Assembly (NCBI GenBank): GCA_013331215.1
Contig: DUGU01000284.1
Coordinates: forward strand, 2,469 to 9,187
Length of the DNA: 6,719 bases
Direction of reading: 5' to 3'
From: Methanoregulaceae archaeon
GTDB taxonomy: Archaea; Halobacteriota; Methanomicrobia; Methanomicrobiales; Methanospirillaceae
Of this stretch, positions 1-6,421 are shown piece by piece. The translations under genes and the position numbers were made by a program. The stretch's first letter is position 1; each line of letters starts with the position of its first letter. The notes under the pieces are model-generated. The model had not been told where the DNA came from, did not search any database, and saw nothing but the letters and a program-made list of their open reading frames with translations.

Positions 1-233
1 TGCCGATCACGGTTACCTGTTTTTCCGAGCGACCCGGTCCCGGCGCTCGGAGAACTCCGCCGGGTCCTCAGCCCCCGGGACCCCCTCCTCGTCGCATTCA
101 TCGAACGCGGGGGGAGGTACACCGGGACTATCTCCGGGTGGGCGGAACAGGGAGGTCCCTCTCCCGTGCCCGTTTCTCCTCGTCCGGTGACGTGCAGGCG
201 CTCCTCGAGGGAACCGGCCATCTCCCGACCTGA
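1..233 (+). pseudogene. Decayed 3' end of a class I SAM-dependent methyltransferase
   Basis: No single frame reads through, but stitched frames give the usual order of a Methyltransf_11-type C-terminal half. ITVTCFSE is read from base 3. After about one extra base near position 30, DPVPALGELRRVLSPRDPLLVAFIERGG follows in frame 1, matching the family pattern (D-P ... E-RRVL-P-G-G-LLV-FI-R). After a second shift at about 155-165, SRARFSSSGDVQALLEGTGH follows in frame 3 and resembles the family's 'ARF-S-x-x-E/D-V-x-x-LL' segment, ending at TGA 231-233. The expected glycines after RVL are replaced by RD. The SAM-binding N-terminal half would lie before the window. The two frameshifts and lost glycines point to a dead gene. 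A sequencing error would be the alternative, but two indels in about 130 bases make that less likely. The family assignment is by pattern recall, not alignment. Confidence 0.5.
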
Positions 234-287
234 ACGGACTCCCGAACCGGTTTTTGCGTTATCGCGGCACGGAAGGACCGACAATGC

Positions 288-350
288 GGGCCGGAACGGA
301 ATCTGCTGTCGATACCCGGTATCGCCGTGCACACTGCCTGTCACGATCCG
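288..350 (-). pseudogene. Candidate shortened histidine-kinase tail remnant (R0)
   Basis: On the plus strand this stretch keeps, in order, GGCCGG, GTCGAT, ACCCGG, TCGCCGTGC and ACGATCCG. The same blocks occur in the same order in the tail remnant at 6296-6397 and, with changes, in the intact kinase tail at 4297-4390. Read on the minus strand one frame gives RIV...HGD...IPFRPA, resembling the RIVERHGG...FTLPA end of the kinase. It is about 30 bases shorter between GGCCGG and CCGTGC than the other copies and has no matching stop codon. The blocks are short and the DNA is GC-rich, so chance similarity remains possible. The rest of the 234-457 gap has no gene that I can support; it holds T-runs at 251-255 and 415-420 and the promoter of the next operon. 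Confidence 0.3.
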
Positions 351-443
351 ATACCGTGCTCCCCGAAGTGAGAGAGGGATAGCGACCACCGTGAAGGGAG
401 ACGAGTCACATCGGTTTTTTCGGACAAGGGGGGGCCGGCACCT

Positions 444-456
444 TTGAATAAATATA
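444..456 (+). promoter_or_regulatory. Archaeal TATA box of the reductase-activator operon
   Basis: An A/T-only run, aataaatata at 447-456, stands out in GC-rich surroundings. Its centre is about 30 bases upstream of the ATG at 482, which fits archaeal TBP-box to start-site spacing and a leaderless or nearly leaderless transcript. This placement argues against the in-frame GTG at 458, which would begin directly at the box. Confidence 0.55.
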
Positions 457-481
457 CGTGAAAAATGCACATCTGAACTGC

Positions 482-1630
482 ATGTCGTCCTCTCTCCTGA
501 GCCTCGACTTCTTCAGGGACTCGTACGAGCCCCGTATCGCCCAGCTGAAAAGAGAGAGGGAGAACGGAATGAAGGTCGTCGGGACCTTCTGCCTCTACGT
601 CCCGGACGAGATCATCTTTGCAGCGGGGGCCGACCGGATCGTGCTCTGCGGCGGGAGGACGGATACGATCCCCGTGGCGGAGCAATCGCTTCCGAGGAAC
701 ATCTGTCCGCTGATCAAGTCCTCCTTCGGTGCGGTGGTCGACGCGTGCTGCGGTGGAGACCTGTCGTGCGCTCACGTTCCCCTGGTCGACGTGGCGGTTG
801 CGGAAGCGACCTGCGACGGGAAGAAGAAGATGTACGAGGTCCTCTCGGACTACGTACCGACCTATGTCCTGGACCTCCCGCAGAAACCCGGGAGCCCCGA
901 GGCCCTCGAGTATTTCCTCTCCGAGCTCCGGAAGTTCGCCGTGTTCATGGAGGGCCTAACCGGTCATGCCGTGACCACCGACGCGCTGAAGCGGGAGATC
1001 CGGTCGGCAAACGAGACAAAGCGACTCCTCCACCGGCTCTTCGAGCTGAGAATGCGCGACCCCCCGCCGATCGGGGGGTCCGAGGTCCTCCGGGTGATGC
1101 AGAAGCAGTTCTTCCTCGCTCCGGACCAGTTCCGGCAGGGAGTCGGCCGGCTCTGCGACGAGCTGGAGCAGGTAGCGCCGGCCGCCCGGACGGGCCCGCG
1201 GATCATGATCTCGGGGTGCCCGATGGCGGCAGGGAACACGAAAGTGCCGGACAGTATCGAGCAGAAGGGCGGGGTGATCGTCGTCGAGGAGAGCTGTACC
1301 GGGACGAGGTCGTTCTGGGACCTCGTGGACGAAGAGGCGGACCCCTGGACGGCCCTCGCAGAGCGATACCTGGAGATCCCCTGCGCCTGCATGACTCCGA
1401 ACGACGAGCGGATCGCCCGTATCGTGGACCTCGCGAAACGGTACGATGTCCGGGGGGTCGTATATTATACCCTGCAGTTCTGCCACGCCTACAATATCGA
1501 GCGCCTGCGGGTTCAGCAGGCCCTGAAGAGAGAGAAGATCCCGATGCTCGCGATCGAGTCGGACTACGGGGACGCGGACGTGGAGCAGATCGGGATCCGG
1601 ATCGATGCGTTCCTGGAGATGATCGCGTGA
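482..1630 (+). CDS. 2-hydroxyacyl-CoA dehydratase family protein (HgdB / double-cubane reductase type)
   Basis: The 382-residue protein belongs to the HgdB/BcrC family (COG1775, PF06050) of cytoplasmic iron-sulfur proteins that make ATP-driven low-potential reductions together with an HgdC-type activator. Seen here: an N-terminal half with VVGTFCLYVPDEIIFAAGA (residues 32-50), VLCGGR (54-59), NICPLIKSSFG (73-83) and ATCDGKKKM (109-117), then a C-terminal half with ISGCPMAAGNTKVPDSIE (243-260), VVEESCTGTR (267-276), IPCACM (299-304) and YYTLQFCHAYN (328-338). The 13 cysteines include candidate cluster ligands at 37, 75, 111, 246, 272 and 334. No second dehydratase subunit gene is present, which favours the single-subunit, homodimeric double-cubane-cluster proteins over the two-subunit hydroxyglutaryl-CoA enzymes. 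The substrate cannot be predicted. The gene overlaps the activator by 4 nt. ATG 482 is preferred over GTG 458 (eight residues longer) because of the TATA box at 447-456. There is no Shine-Dalgarno motif, as expected for a leaderless gene. Confidence 0.9.
   Translation: MSSSLLSLDFFRDSYEPRIAQLKRERENGMKVVGTFCLYVPDEIIFAAGADRIVLCGGRTDTIPVAEQSLPRNICPLIKSSFGAVVDACCGGDLSCAHVPLVDVAVAEATCDGKKKMYEVLSDYVPTYVLDLPQKPGSPEALEYFLSELRKFAVFMEGLTGHAVTTDALKREIRSANETKRLLHRLFELRMRDPPPIGGSEVLRVMQKQFFLAPDQFRQGVGRLCDELEQVAPAARTGPRIMISGCPMAAGNTKVPDSIEQKGGVIVVEESCTGTRSFWDLVDEEADPWTALAERYLEIPCACMTPNDERIARIVDLAKRYDVRGVVYYTLQFCHAYNIERLRVQQALKREKIPMLAIESDYGDADVEQIGIRIDAFLEMIA
1058..1080. repeat. Perfect GC inverted repeat inside the reductase gene
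   Basis: The arms GACCCCCC (1058-1065) and GGGGGGTC (1073-1080) are perfectly complementary around a 7-base loop. They encode the DPPPIGG linker between the two halves of the reductase. The hairpin would be very stable in mRNA, but nothing shows a role, and codon choice for proline and glycine runs in GC-rich DNA could produce it. Confidence 0.6.
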
Positions 1631-2433
1631 TCTCCGCGGGGATCGACGCGGGTGCGGCCACGACGAAGGTGCTCCTGTTGAAGGACCGCGAGATCCTGGG
1701 ATATCGGATCGCCGGCACGGCCTTCGATTTTCTCACGGCCGCCGGGACGATGTTCGACGAGCTCCTCGCGGGTCATGATCTCGGGCGGCGGGACGTCGGA
1801 GCAGTCTACGCGACCGGATACGGCCGGAACTCCATCTCGTTTGCCGACAGATCGATCAGCGAAATTACGGCCCACGCCAGGGGAGTGTCGTTTCTCTTCC
1901 CCGATGCGAGGGGGATCATCGATGTCGGGGGCCAGGATTCGAAGGTCATCGTTGTGGAAGACGGAAAAGTGGCGGACTTCCTCATGAACGACAAGTGCGC
2001 TGCGGGGACGGGGAAATTCCTGGAGTACACCGCAAAGGCGCTGGAGGTCCCGATCGCCGACCTCGGCGGCCTCGCGCTCGCGTCCGGTCACCCCGCCGGC
2101 ATCACCAGCATGTGCACGGTATTTGCGGAGTCGGAAGTGATCTCGCTGAGGGCGAAGGGCATCCCGAAAGAGGATATTGCCGCCGGTCTGATCGGGAGCA
2201 TCGCGCAACGGGTCGGAGTCATGGCGAAGCGGATGGGGTTGCGGGACCATATCGCGTTCGTCGGCGGGGTGGCAAAGAATGCCGGGATGAGGGCGGCACT
2301 CGAAAAGGAGCTGGGTGTCACGCTTGCCGTCCCGTTCGAACCGCAGATCACCGGGGCGCTGGGTGCCGCGATTGCAGCACAGGGGAGTGTGCGTCTCGTC
2401 ACCAACCGACCTGTCGTCACCGAATCCGGGTGA
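1627..2433 (+). CDS. 2-hydroxyacyl-CoA dehydratase / double-cubane reductase activator ATPase (HgdC/BadF family)
   Basis: The 268-residue protein is an ASKHA-fold ATPase of the BadF/BadG/HgdC family (COG1924, PF01869). In known members a homodimer bridged by one [4Fe-4S] cluster uses ATP to push an electron into the partner reductase. All key motifs are visible: phosphate-1 loop GIDAGAATTK (residues 5-14), YATGYGRNSI (61-70), phosphate-2 loop DVGGQDSK (99-106), the first cluster cysteine in NDKCAAGTGKF (C124), the second in SMCTVFAESEVISL (C163), and the adenosine motif FVGGVAKNAG (211-220). The length is typical, and both cysteines are present, so it should be active. It starts at GTG 1627, overlapping the upstream TGA by 4 nt, which implies translational coupling and a fixed partnership. 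The reading frame is open well upstream of 1627, but that stretch is out of frame with the real reductase gene. No clear terminator follows. Confidence 0.93.
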   Translation: MISAGIDAGAATTKVLLLKDREILGYRIAGTAFDFLTAAGTMFDELLAGHDLGRRDVGAVYATGYGRNSISFADRSISEITAHARGVSFLFPDARGIIDVGGQDSKVIVVEDGKVADFLMNDKCAAGTGKFLEYTAKALEVPIADLGGLALASGHPAGITSMCTVFAESEVISLRAKGIPKEDIAAGLIGSIAQRVGVMAKRMGLRDHIAFVGGVAKNAGMRAALEKELGVTLAVPFEPQITGALGAAIAAQGSVRLVTNRPVVTESG

Positions 2434-2623
2434 ACCGCACCCAACGGCCGGATCGGCCCATGTGATCTCTCCCCGCGACGATACGCCTCTCCGAAGGGGT
2501 TTAGCGGCAGCCGGCACCTCGGCGCCCTCCGGGAAAACAATTCCGGGCATCGGACTAAGAGGACGTAAAACCCGGGCCGAGAGCCCGTCCGGTGTCGATC
2601 GCGACTCGTTGCCTTCCCTCGAT

Positions 2624-2703
2624 TCAGGCGGCCGGCAGGGTGAAGGAGACCCGCCCCCCGGCTCATCGTTTCGACGCTCCCTTAGCAGGAGTCGCCGTCC
2701 CGG
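2624..2703 (-). pseudogene. Histidine-kinase 3'-end remnant R1
   Basis: Read on the minus strand the last codons give VSFTLPAA and a TGA stop (2624-2626), as in the kinase ending at 4293. On the plus strand 2620-2645 matches 4289-4314 at 25 of 26 positions, including four bases beyond the stop codon. Upstream, RDGD and VET are recognisable against RHGG and VES, but they need an indel of about 5 bases and contain an in-frame stop. No kinase sequence is recognisable beyond about 2703, where the promoter of the flavoprotein gene begins. The rest of the 2434-2753 gap shows no gene that I can support. Confidence 0.7.
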
Positions 2704-2721
2704 AGAGAACACGGCGGGATA

Positions 2722-2732
2722 GGTTATTAAAC
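2722..2732 (+). promoter_or_regulatory. Archaeal TATA box of the flavoprotein gene
   Basis: The A/T-rich stretch ttattaaa (2724-2731) is centred about 26 bases before ATG 2754, the spacing expected for a leaderless archaeal transcript. The GGGGAG just before the ATG is too close to serve as a normal ribosome binding site. Confidence 0.5.
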
Positions 2733-2753
2733 GATTATGAATAGTCGGGGAGT

Positions 2754-3350
2754 ATGCGTCACTACCACATTGCCGTCATCGTCGGGAGCCTCCGGAAGGA
2801 CTCGTTCAACCGAAAACTCTCAAATGCCATCGTGAAGCTCGCACCCTCCGATTTCTCGTTCAAGCAGGTGCGGATCGGGGACCTGCCGCTGTATAATCAG
2901 GACGATGACGAAAACCAGGCGGAATCCGTCAGACGGATGAAGAGCGAGATCAGGGCCGCCGACGGCATCCTGTTCGTCACACCCGAATACAACCGTTCGG
3001 TTCCGGGCGTGCTCAAGAACGCGCTCGATCACGGCTCGCGCCCGTACGGCCAGAATGTATGGGCCGGAAAACCTGCCGGTGTCCTGGGCGTCTCCCCCGG
3101 CAGCGCCGGGACGGCAATGGCCCAGCAACACCTGCGCAACATTCTCTCGTTCCTGGACGTGCCCACGCAGGGTCAGCCCGAGGCATATATCCAGGTCCGG
3201 GAGGGCCTGTTCGATGAAGCGGGAGAGATCGGGGAGCCAAGCAGACCCCACCTGCAGAACTGGATGGACCACTTTGTCGAGTGGGTAAAGATTGGCGCGT
3301 GGGTACAGAGCCGCGGGGCACAGGAGGATAGCGAAAGGAAAGCGCCGTAA
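2754..3350 (+). CDS. NADPH-dependent FMN reductase family flavoprotein (ChrR/YieF-like)
   Basis: The 198-residue protein has the flavodoxin-like fold of the NADPH-dependent FMN reductase family (PF03358, COG0431), a cytosolic group that reduces flavins, quinones, chromate or azo dyes with NAD(P)H. Diagnostic motifs are the FMN phosphate loop GSLRKDSFN (residues 11-19), the isoalloxazine-binding segment PEYNRSVPGVLKNALD (77-92) and the loop GVSPGSAGTAMAQ (112-124). The length is near the family norm, with a short charged tail (EDSERKAP). No membrane segment or iron-sulfur motif is present, so it is not the larger archaeal iron-sulfur flavoprotein type. It has its own TATA box 26 bases upstream of ATG 2754 and is probably transcribed alone. 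Its place next to the reductase-activator pair might reflect a redox link, but the 320-bp gap and separate promoter give no direct support. The true substrate is unknown. Confidence 0.92.
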   Translation: MRHYHIAVIVGSLRKDSFNRKLSNAIVKLAPSDFSFKQVRIGDLPLYNQDDDENQAESVRRMKSEIRAADGILFVTPEYNRSVPGVLKNALDHGSRPYGQNVWAGKPAGVLGVSPGSAGTAMAQQHLRNILSFLDVPTQGQPEAYIQVREGLFDEAGEIGEPSRPHLQNWMDHFVEWVKIGAWVQSRGAQEDSERKAP

Positions 3351-3640
3351 TTTCGCGTCACCCGGGCCGGTTGGTTCCCGCGTTCATCCGGGGAAGGCCC
3401 GTACCGACCTCCCACGTGCCGTCTGCCCGAACCCCCCCTATCGGCCTGGCTGTTGTCATTCACGCCGGAGGCAGCGGCGCGGCACGGACGGGGGCGAGCG
3501 GTGCAGACCGGTGCGGCCGAGTGACTCGATGTCCGGATGGGTAGGACGGAAACGCCCCACCTCTGCCCGGCCGTTGTCGTTGTCACACCCTCGGCGCCCG
3601 TTCCGAACGGCGAGACCATGTGGGATGAGTTCGCCGGATC
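3351..3640. other. Intergenic stretch with no supportable gene
   Basis: Open frames here on both strands translate to arginine- and proline-rich shadow sequence without family motifs, start signals or promoters. Two similar short stretches (around 3450-3466 and 3573-3588) recall the codons for a kinase DNG motif, but too weakly to call. The stretch ends where tail remnant R2 begins. Confidence 0.5.
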
Positions 3641-3716
3641 GCGGCCGGCAGGGTGAGGAAGGATGTCGAGCCTGCGCCGGAGGATCGACTCGAGCGAGAC
3701 CGGGCCGCCGTGCCGG
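3641..3716 (-). pseudogene. Histidine-kinase 3'-end remnant R2
   Basis: On the minus strand one frame reads RHGGPVSLES. After a single inserted base the next frame reads SSGAGSTSFLTLPAA. Together they align with RHGGRIRVES and TPGEGSTFFFTLPAA at the end of the intact kinase (residues 575-599). The stop codon has been lost and translation would run on into IRRTHPTW. No kinase sequence is recognisable on the 5' side of RHGG, where 3720-3800 leads into the promoter of the small membrane protein gene. The frameshift, missing stop and absent body mark it as a dead fragment. Confidence 0.7.
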
Positions 3717-3819
3717 GCCTGCGAAGGCCGGGGCCGCAAAGCCATGCCTCAACCATGGTACTCAAGGCACAACCATGCCGGCCGGCCGGATGCCCGCACA
3801 TCGGCCGCGGGGGGAGATG

Positions 3820-3832
3820 GTTTGAAATAGAT
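3820..3832 (+). promoter_or_regulatory. Archaeal TATA box of the DUF5654-type gene
   Basis: The A/T-rich tttgaaatagata follows a G-rich stretch and lies about 50 bases before ATG 3876. A start site some 25 bases downstream would leave a short leader of about 25 bases carrying the ribosome binding site at 3865-3870. Confidence 0.4.
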
Positions 3833-3864
3833 AGGTTTTTCCCCCCTACCCGTTACTATTGCCC

Positions 3865-3870
3865 GAGGAA
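3865..3870 (+). promoter_or_regulatory. Ribosome binding site of the DUF5654-type gene
   Basis: GAGGAA sits five bases before ATG 3876. It is the only well-spaced Shine-Dalgarno motif I see ahead of a gene in this window, and it fixes the start. Confidence 0.5.
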
Positions 3871-3875
3871 CAATC

Positions 3876-4109
3876 ATGACACTGAGATCGGAAGTCCTGA
3901 CCCAGGTCGCCGCCCTGATGACCGCGGCGTTCGGCCTGGTGGCCGCGCTCGCCTGGAACGGTGCAATCCAGGCGATCTTCAAAGCCGTCTTCGGCACTAC
4001 CGACACGATCACCGGCCAGCTGATCTACGCGGTTCTTATCACGATCATCGCCGTGGTCGCGACGATCATGATCGCGCGCTCGGTCGCATCGGCCAAGGGC
4101 GAGGCCTGA
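3876..4109 (+). CDS. Small two-helix membrane protein, DUF5654-like
   Basis: The 77-residue protein has a short polar N-terminus (MTLRSEVLTQ) and a first hydrophobic helix at about residues 10-34 that includes AAFGLVAALAWNGAIQAI. A short loop with GTTDTITG follows (40-47). A second helix spans about 48-68, ahead of a basic tail ending ASAKGEA. I recognise the pattern of an alanine-rich helix ending in AWN-A-I followed by a second helix as that of DUF5654, a family common in methanogens and without a known function; this is from memory, not a search. It should sit in the cytoplasmic membrane. It has its own TATA box and a good ribosome binding site, so expression as a single gene is likely. 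The coding frame is clean, with no sign of decay, although the DNA on both sides is non-coding. Confidence 0.8.
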   Translation: MTLRSEVLTQVAALMTAAFGLVAALAWNGAIQAIFKAVFGTTDTITGQLIYAVLITIIAVVATIMIARSVASAKGEA

Positions 4110-4292
4110 CCGGAGCCGCCGCCATCGAAACGCCGACCACGGTGGCCAGGGCATCTCCGGAGATCGGTGTCGGGACGGTCCGCGAGGCGACCGCCGGGAT
4201 ACGGCCGACGGCCGGATCCCCTCCCTCTTTCCCCCCGTTCCATGCTCCCGCACAGTGCCGGAGAAGACGGGCACTCCGCGAACGTCCGCGAT

Positions 4293-6092
4293 TCAGGCGG
4301 CCGGGAGGGTGAAGAAGAAGGTCGAGCCCTCGCCGGGCGTCGACTCGACCCGGATCCGGCCGCCGTGCCGCTCGACGATCCGCTTCGCGATCGCGAGGCC
4401 GATCCCCGTGCCGGGATATGCGTCCTTCGTGTGGAGGCGCTGGAAGATCACGAAGATCCGTTCGAGGTACTCCGTCTCCATCCCGATGCCGTTGTCGCTC
4501 ACCGAGAACTCCCAGGCCCCGTCCATACCTCGCGCGCCGACATGGACCCGGAGCGGCTCGCCCGGCTTCCGGAACTTGATCGCGTTCGAGACCAGGTTCG
4601 CGAAGACCTGCTCGAGCTGGAGCGGGTCGGCCATCACCACCGGCACCGGGTCGTGCGTGATCACGGCCCCGGCCTCGCGGAGCTGCACGGCGAGGTCCCG
4701 CTCCACCGCTGCCAGGACCTTCTCCGCGTCGGTCGGGCGGAGCTCCTGCCGTTTCGTATTCGCCCGCGAGTACGCGAGGAGGTCCTGGATCAGGTCCTGC
4801 ATCCGGTTGCCGCCCTCGACGATGAACTGGATATAGTCGTCCGCGTCGTCGTCGAGCCGGCCTTTGTACCGGCGCTCCAGGAGCTGGGAGAAGCTGACGA
4901 TCGACCGGAGCGGTTCCTGCAGGTCGTGGCTCGAGACGTACGCGAACCGTTCGAGGTCCTCGTTCGACTGCCGGAGGTCCTCGGTGAATCTCAGGAGCGC
5001 CTCCTCGGCCCGTTTCTGCTCGGTGATATCCCGCAGGATGCCGCCGACCTGAAACCCTCGCGGGGTGGGCGTCGTGAACACCATCTGCTGGAGGTGCCGG
5101 ATCTCTCCCGTCGGGATGCGGATCTGCACATCGAGGAGACGATTGAGCTGCGGGTAGGCGCCGTCCTGCAGCAACCTGTCCCATATCGCACGGTACCGTG
5201 CGCGATACCCCGTCCCCGCCCACTCCTCGTTGACGACCCCTGCCTGGATCTCCCATGCCGGTCTCCCCAGGACGTCCCCGGCGACAAGACCGGTGATCAT
5301 CTCCATGCCCCTGTTCCAGGTCGTGAGCCAACCCTTTTCATCGGTGATGATGATGCCGTCCGCGGAGTTCTCGATCAGGTTCCGCACCTGCTCCTCGCTC
5401 TCGCGTATCTTCGCTTCCGCCCTCTTGCGCTTGGTGATCGACTTCCCGTAGATGTTCACGTAATGGCGATCCTCCACGGGGACGAAGGAGAGGAGATAGG
5501 CCTCGTCGCCCTTCGAATACTCCATCTCCTGCATGGTGCCGGAGGCGAGCGCAGTCGTCGCCATCCGGGCGATATCGTCGGCCGCCTCCCTACCGGGGCC
5601 CCCCGCGGGCTCCCCCAGCATCGTCAGGGCCGCAGGGTTCGCATAGACGATCGTGCGCCCGTCGGCGAGCCGCAGGACCGGGTTGGGGTTCTCCGCGGGG
5701 AACCGGGCGAGCGACTCGAGCGCCGTCTCCGCCCGCCTGCGTTCGGTGACGTCCTGCCAGACGCAGAGCACGCCGGTGACGGAGTCCCCGTCCCGGAGCG
5801 GGGAGGCGGTGGCCAGGACGTGGACGGCCCGGCCGTCCGACGCGGTGATCGCGAGCGGGACGTCGATCGCCTCCTCGCCCGCGAGCGCCCGGGACACCGA
5901 CAGCTCGGTCGGAACGACCGGCGTTCCGTCCGGGCGACGGACACGGAGGACCGCGATCACGTCGGCGGCGGTGGAGTCCCCGAGCGGCCGGTCGGCGAGG
6001 GCCTCGGCCAGGTCGTTCGCCGCCGAGATCCTGCCGTCGGCCTCGAAGAGGAACGCGGGTTGCCGGATGGCGGCGAGAGTGAGCGGGGACAT
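4293..6092 (-). CDS. Cytoplasmic multi-PAS sensor histidine kinase
   Basis: The 599-residue protein has no membrane helix or signal peptide, so it senses inside the cell. Domains in order: a degenerate PAS at about 1-115, beginning LAAIRQPAFLFEADGRI and ending VLCVWQDVTERRRAE; a second PAS at about 125-228, ending SITKRKRAEAK; and a third, clearer PAS at about 230-363 (ENSADGIIITDEKGWLTTWN ... ILRDITEQKRAEE). A HisKA domain follows with H-box YVSSHDLQEPLRSI (phospho-acceptor H389), then a HATPase with N-box NLVSNAIKF (499-507), DNGIG (533-537), GTGIGLAIAK (561-570) and GEGSTFFFTLP. All catalytic motifs are intact. No heme or metal ligand motif is obvious, so the signal is unknown. No response regulator gene is in the window. 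ATG 6092 is chosen because PAS-like sequence starts right after it; the frame is open to 6299, but that extension is arginine- and proline-rich and contains the likely promoter. Confidence 0.9.
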   Translation of the reverse strand: MSPLTLAAIRQPAFLFEADGRISAANDLAEALADRPLGDSTAADVIAVLRVRRPDGTPVVPTELSVSRALAGEEAIDVPLAITASDGRAVHVLATASPLRDGDSVTGVLCVWQDVTERRRAETALESLARFPAENPNPVLRLADGRTIVYANPAALTMLGEPAGGPGREAADDIARMATTALASGTMQEMEYSKGDEAYLLSFVPVEDRHYVNIYGKSITKRKRAEAKIRESEEQVRNLIENSADGIIITDEKGWLTTWNRGMEMITGLVAGDVLGRPAWEIQAGVVNEEWAGTGYRARYRAIWDRLLQDGAYPQLNRLLDVQIRIPTGEIRHLQQMVFTTPTPRGFQVGGILRDITEQKRAEEALLRFTEDLRQSNEDLERFAYVSSHDLQEPLRSIVSFSQLLERRYKGRLDDDADDYIQFIVEGGNRMQDLIQDLLAYSRANTKRQELRPTDAEKVLAAVERDLAVQLREAGAVITHDPVPVVMADPLQLEQVFANLVSNAIKFRKPGEPLRVHVGARGMDGAWEFSVSDNGIGMETEYLERIFVIFQRLHTKDAYPGTGIGLAIAKRIVERHGGRIRVESTPGEGSTFFFTLPAA

Positions 6093-6140
6093 GGAGCGGT
6101 GCAACCGGAGCCTATGCGGACATTTTTCACCGTGACAGGC

Positions 6141-6148
6141 TATAATGC
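6141..6148 (-). promoter_or_regulatory. Possible TATA box of the histidine kinase gene
   Basis: On the minus strand the stretch reads gcattata, about 50 bases upstream of ATG 6092. This would leave a leader of about 25 bases with no clear ribosome binding site. A second A/T-rich stretch (gaaaaatg, minus strand, 6121-6128) lies closer and could instead serve a leaderless start. Confidence 0.3.
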
Positions 6149-6181
6149 TTGGCGTTGGGGTGCCGCCATCTCCCGAACGAG

Positions 6182-6195
6182 GGTCGGGCCCGACC
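6182..6195. repeat. 14-bp perfect palindrome upstream of the kinase
   Basis: GGTCGGGCCCGACC is its own reverse complement. It lies about 35 bases upstream of the proposed kinase TATA box, where a regulator could bind, but GC-rich DNA yields such palindromes by chance. The rest of 6149-6295 shows nothing that I can support. Confidence 0.4.
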
Positions 6196-6295
6196 GGGGC
6201 GGTAGCGGGGTCCGGACGGACCAGCTGCGTCTTCCGATTTTCGTCTCCTACGCACCGCCGCCCGGGAGCACGCGCCGTTACCCCCGCCCGCCGAC

Positions 6296-6397
6296 TCACA
6301 CGGCCGGCAGGGTGAAGCGGATCGTTGTGCCTCGGTCCGGCGTCGATTCACCCGGATGCGGTCGCCGTGCCGGAGGGGGCACGAGCTCGACCGTCCG
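6296..6397 (-). pseudogene. Histidine-kinase 3'-end remnant R3
   Basis: On the minus strand RHGDRIRV is followed, after one missing base at 6349/6350, by ESTPDRGTTIRFTLPAV and a TGA stop at 6296-6298. This matches the intact kinase C-terminus (residues 575-599) at 18 of 25 positions. Further upstream a block of 13 bases, gctcgaccgtccg (6385-6397), matches the RIVE codons of the intact gene at 11 positions after an insertion of about 14 bases. The differences RHGD and PAV show that it came from a kinase paralogue, not from a fresh copy of the neighbour. Nothing of the kinase body remains. Confidence 0.75.
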
Positions 6398-6421
6398 ACG
6401 GGTCCCTTCTATCGACACCTA

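Noticed and set aside
745..1626. Long open plus-strand frame running into the activator gene, which would give a 562-residue fusion
   Set aside because: It overlaps the clearly coding reductase in another frame, and its translation is arginine- and proline-rich with no motif until GIDAGAATTK at 1639.
1564..2712. Minus-strand open frame of 382 codons across the activator gene
   Set aside because: It is an antisense shadow of a gene with all family motifs, and its own translation has no recognisable domain.
3448..3590. Two short stretches resembling the kinase DNG motif on the minus strand (VNDNS near 3455, CDNDNG near 3578)
   Set aside because: They lie on the 3' side of the R2 tail, so they cannot belong to it in order. 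The matches are only about 12-16 bases, so chance is a sufficient explanation.
3292..3825. Plus-strand open frame of 177 codons after the flavoprotein gene
   Set aside because: It starts inside the flavoprotein gene, is arginine- and proline-rich, and has neither family motif nor promoter.
4066..5331. Minus-strand open frame of 421 codons inside the kinase gene
   Set aside because: It is a frame-shifted shadow of the kinase. The catalytic motifs lie only in the 4293-6092 frame.
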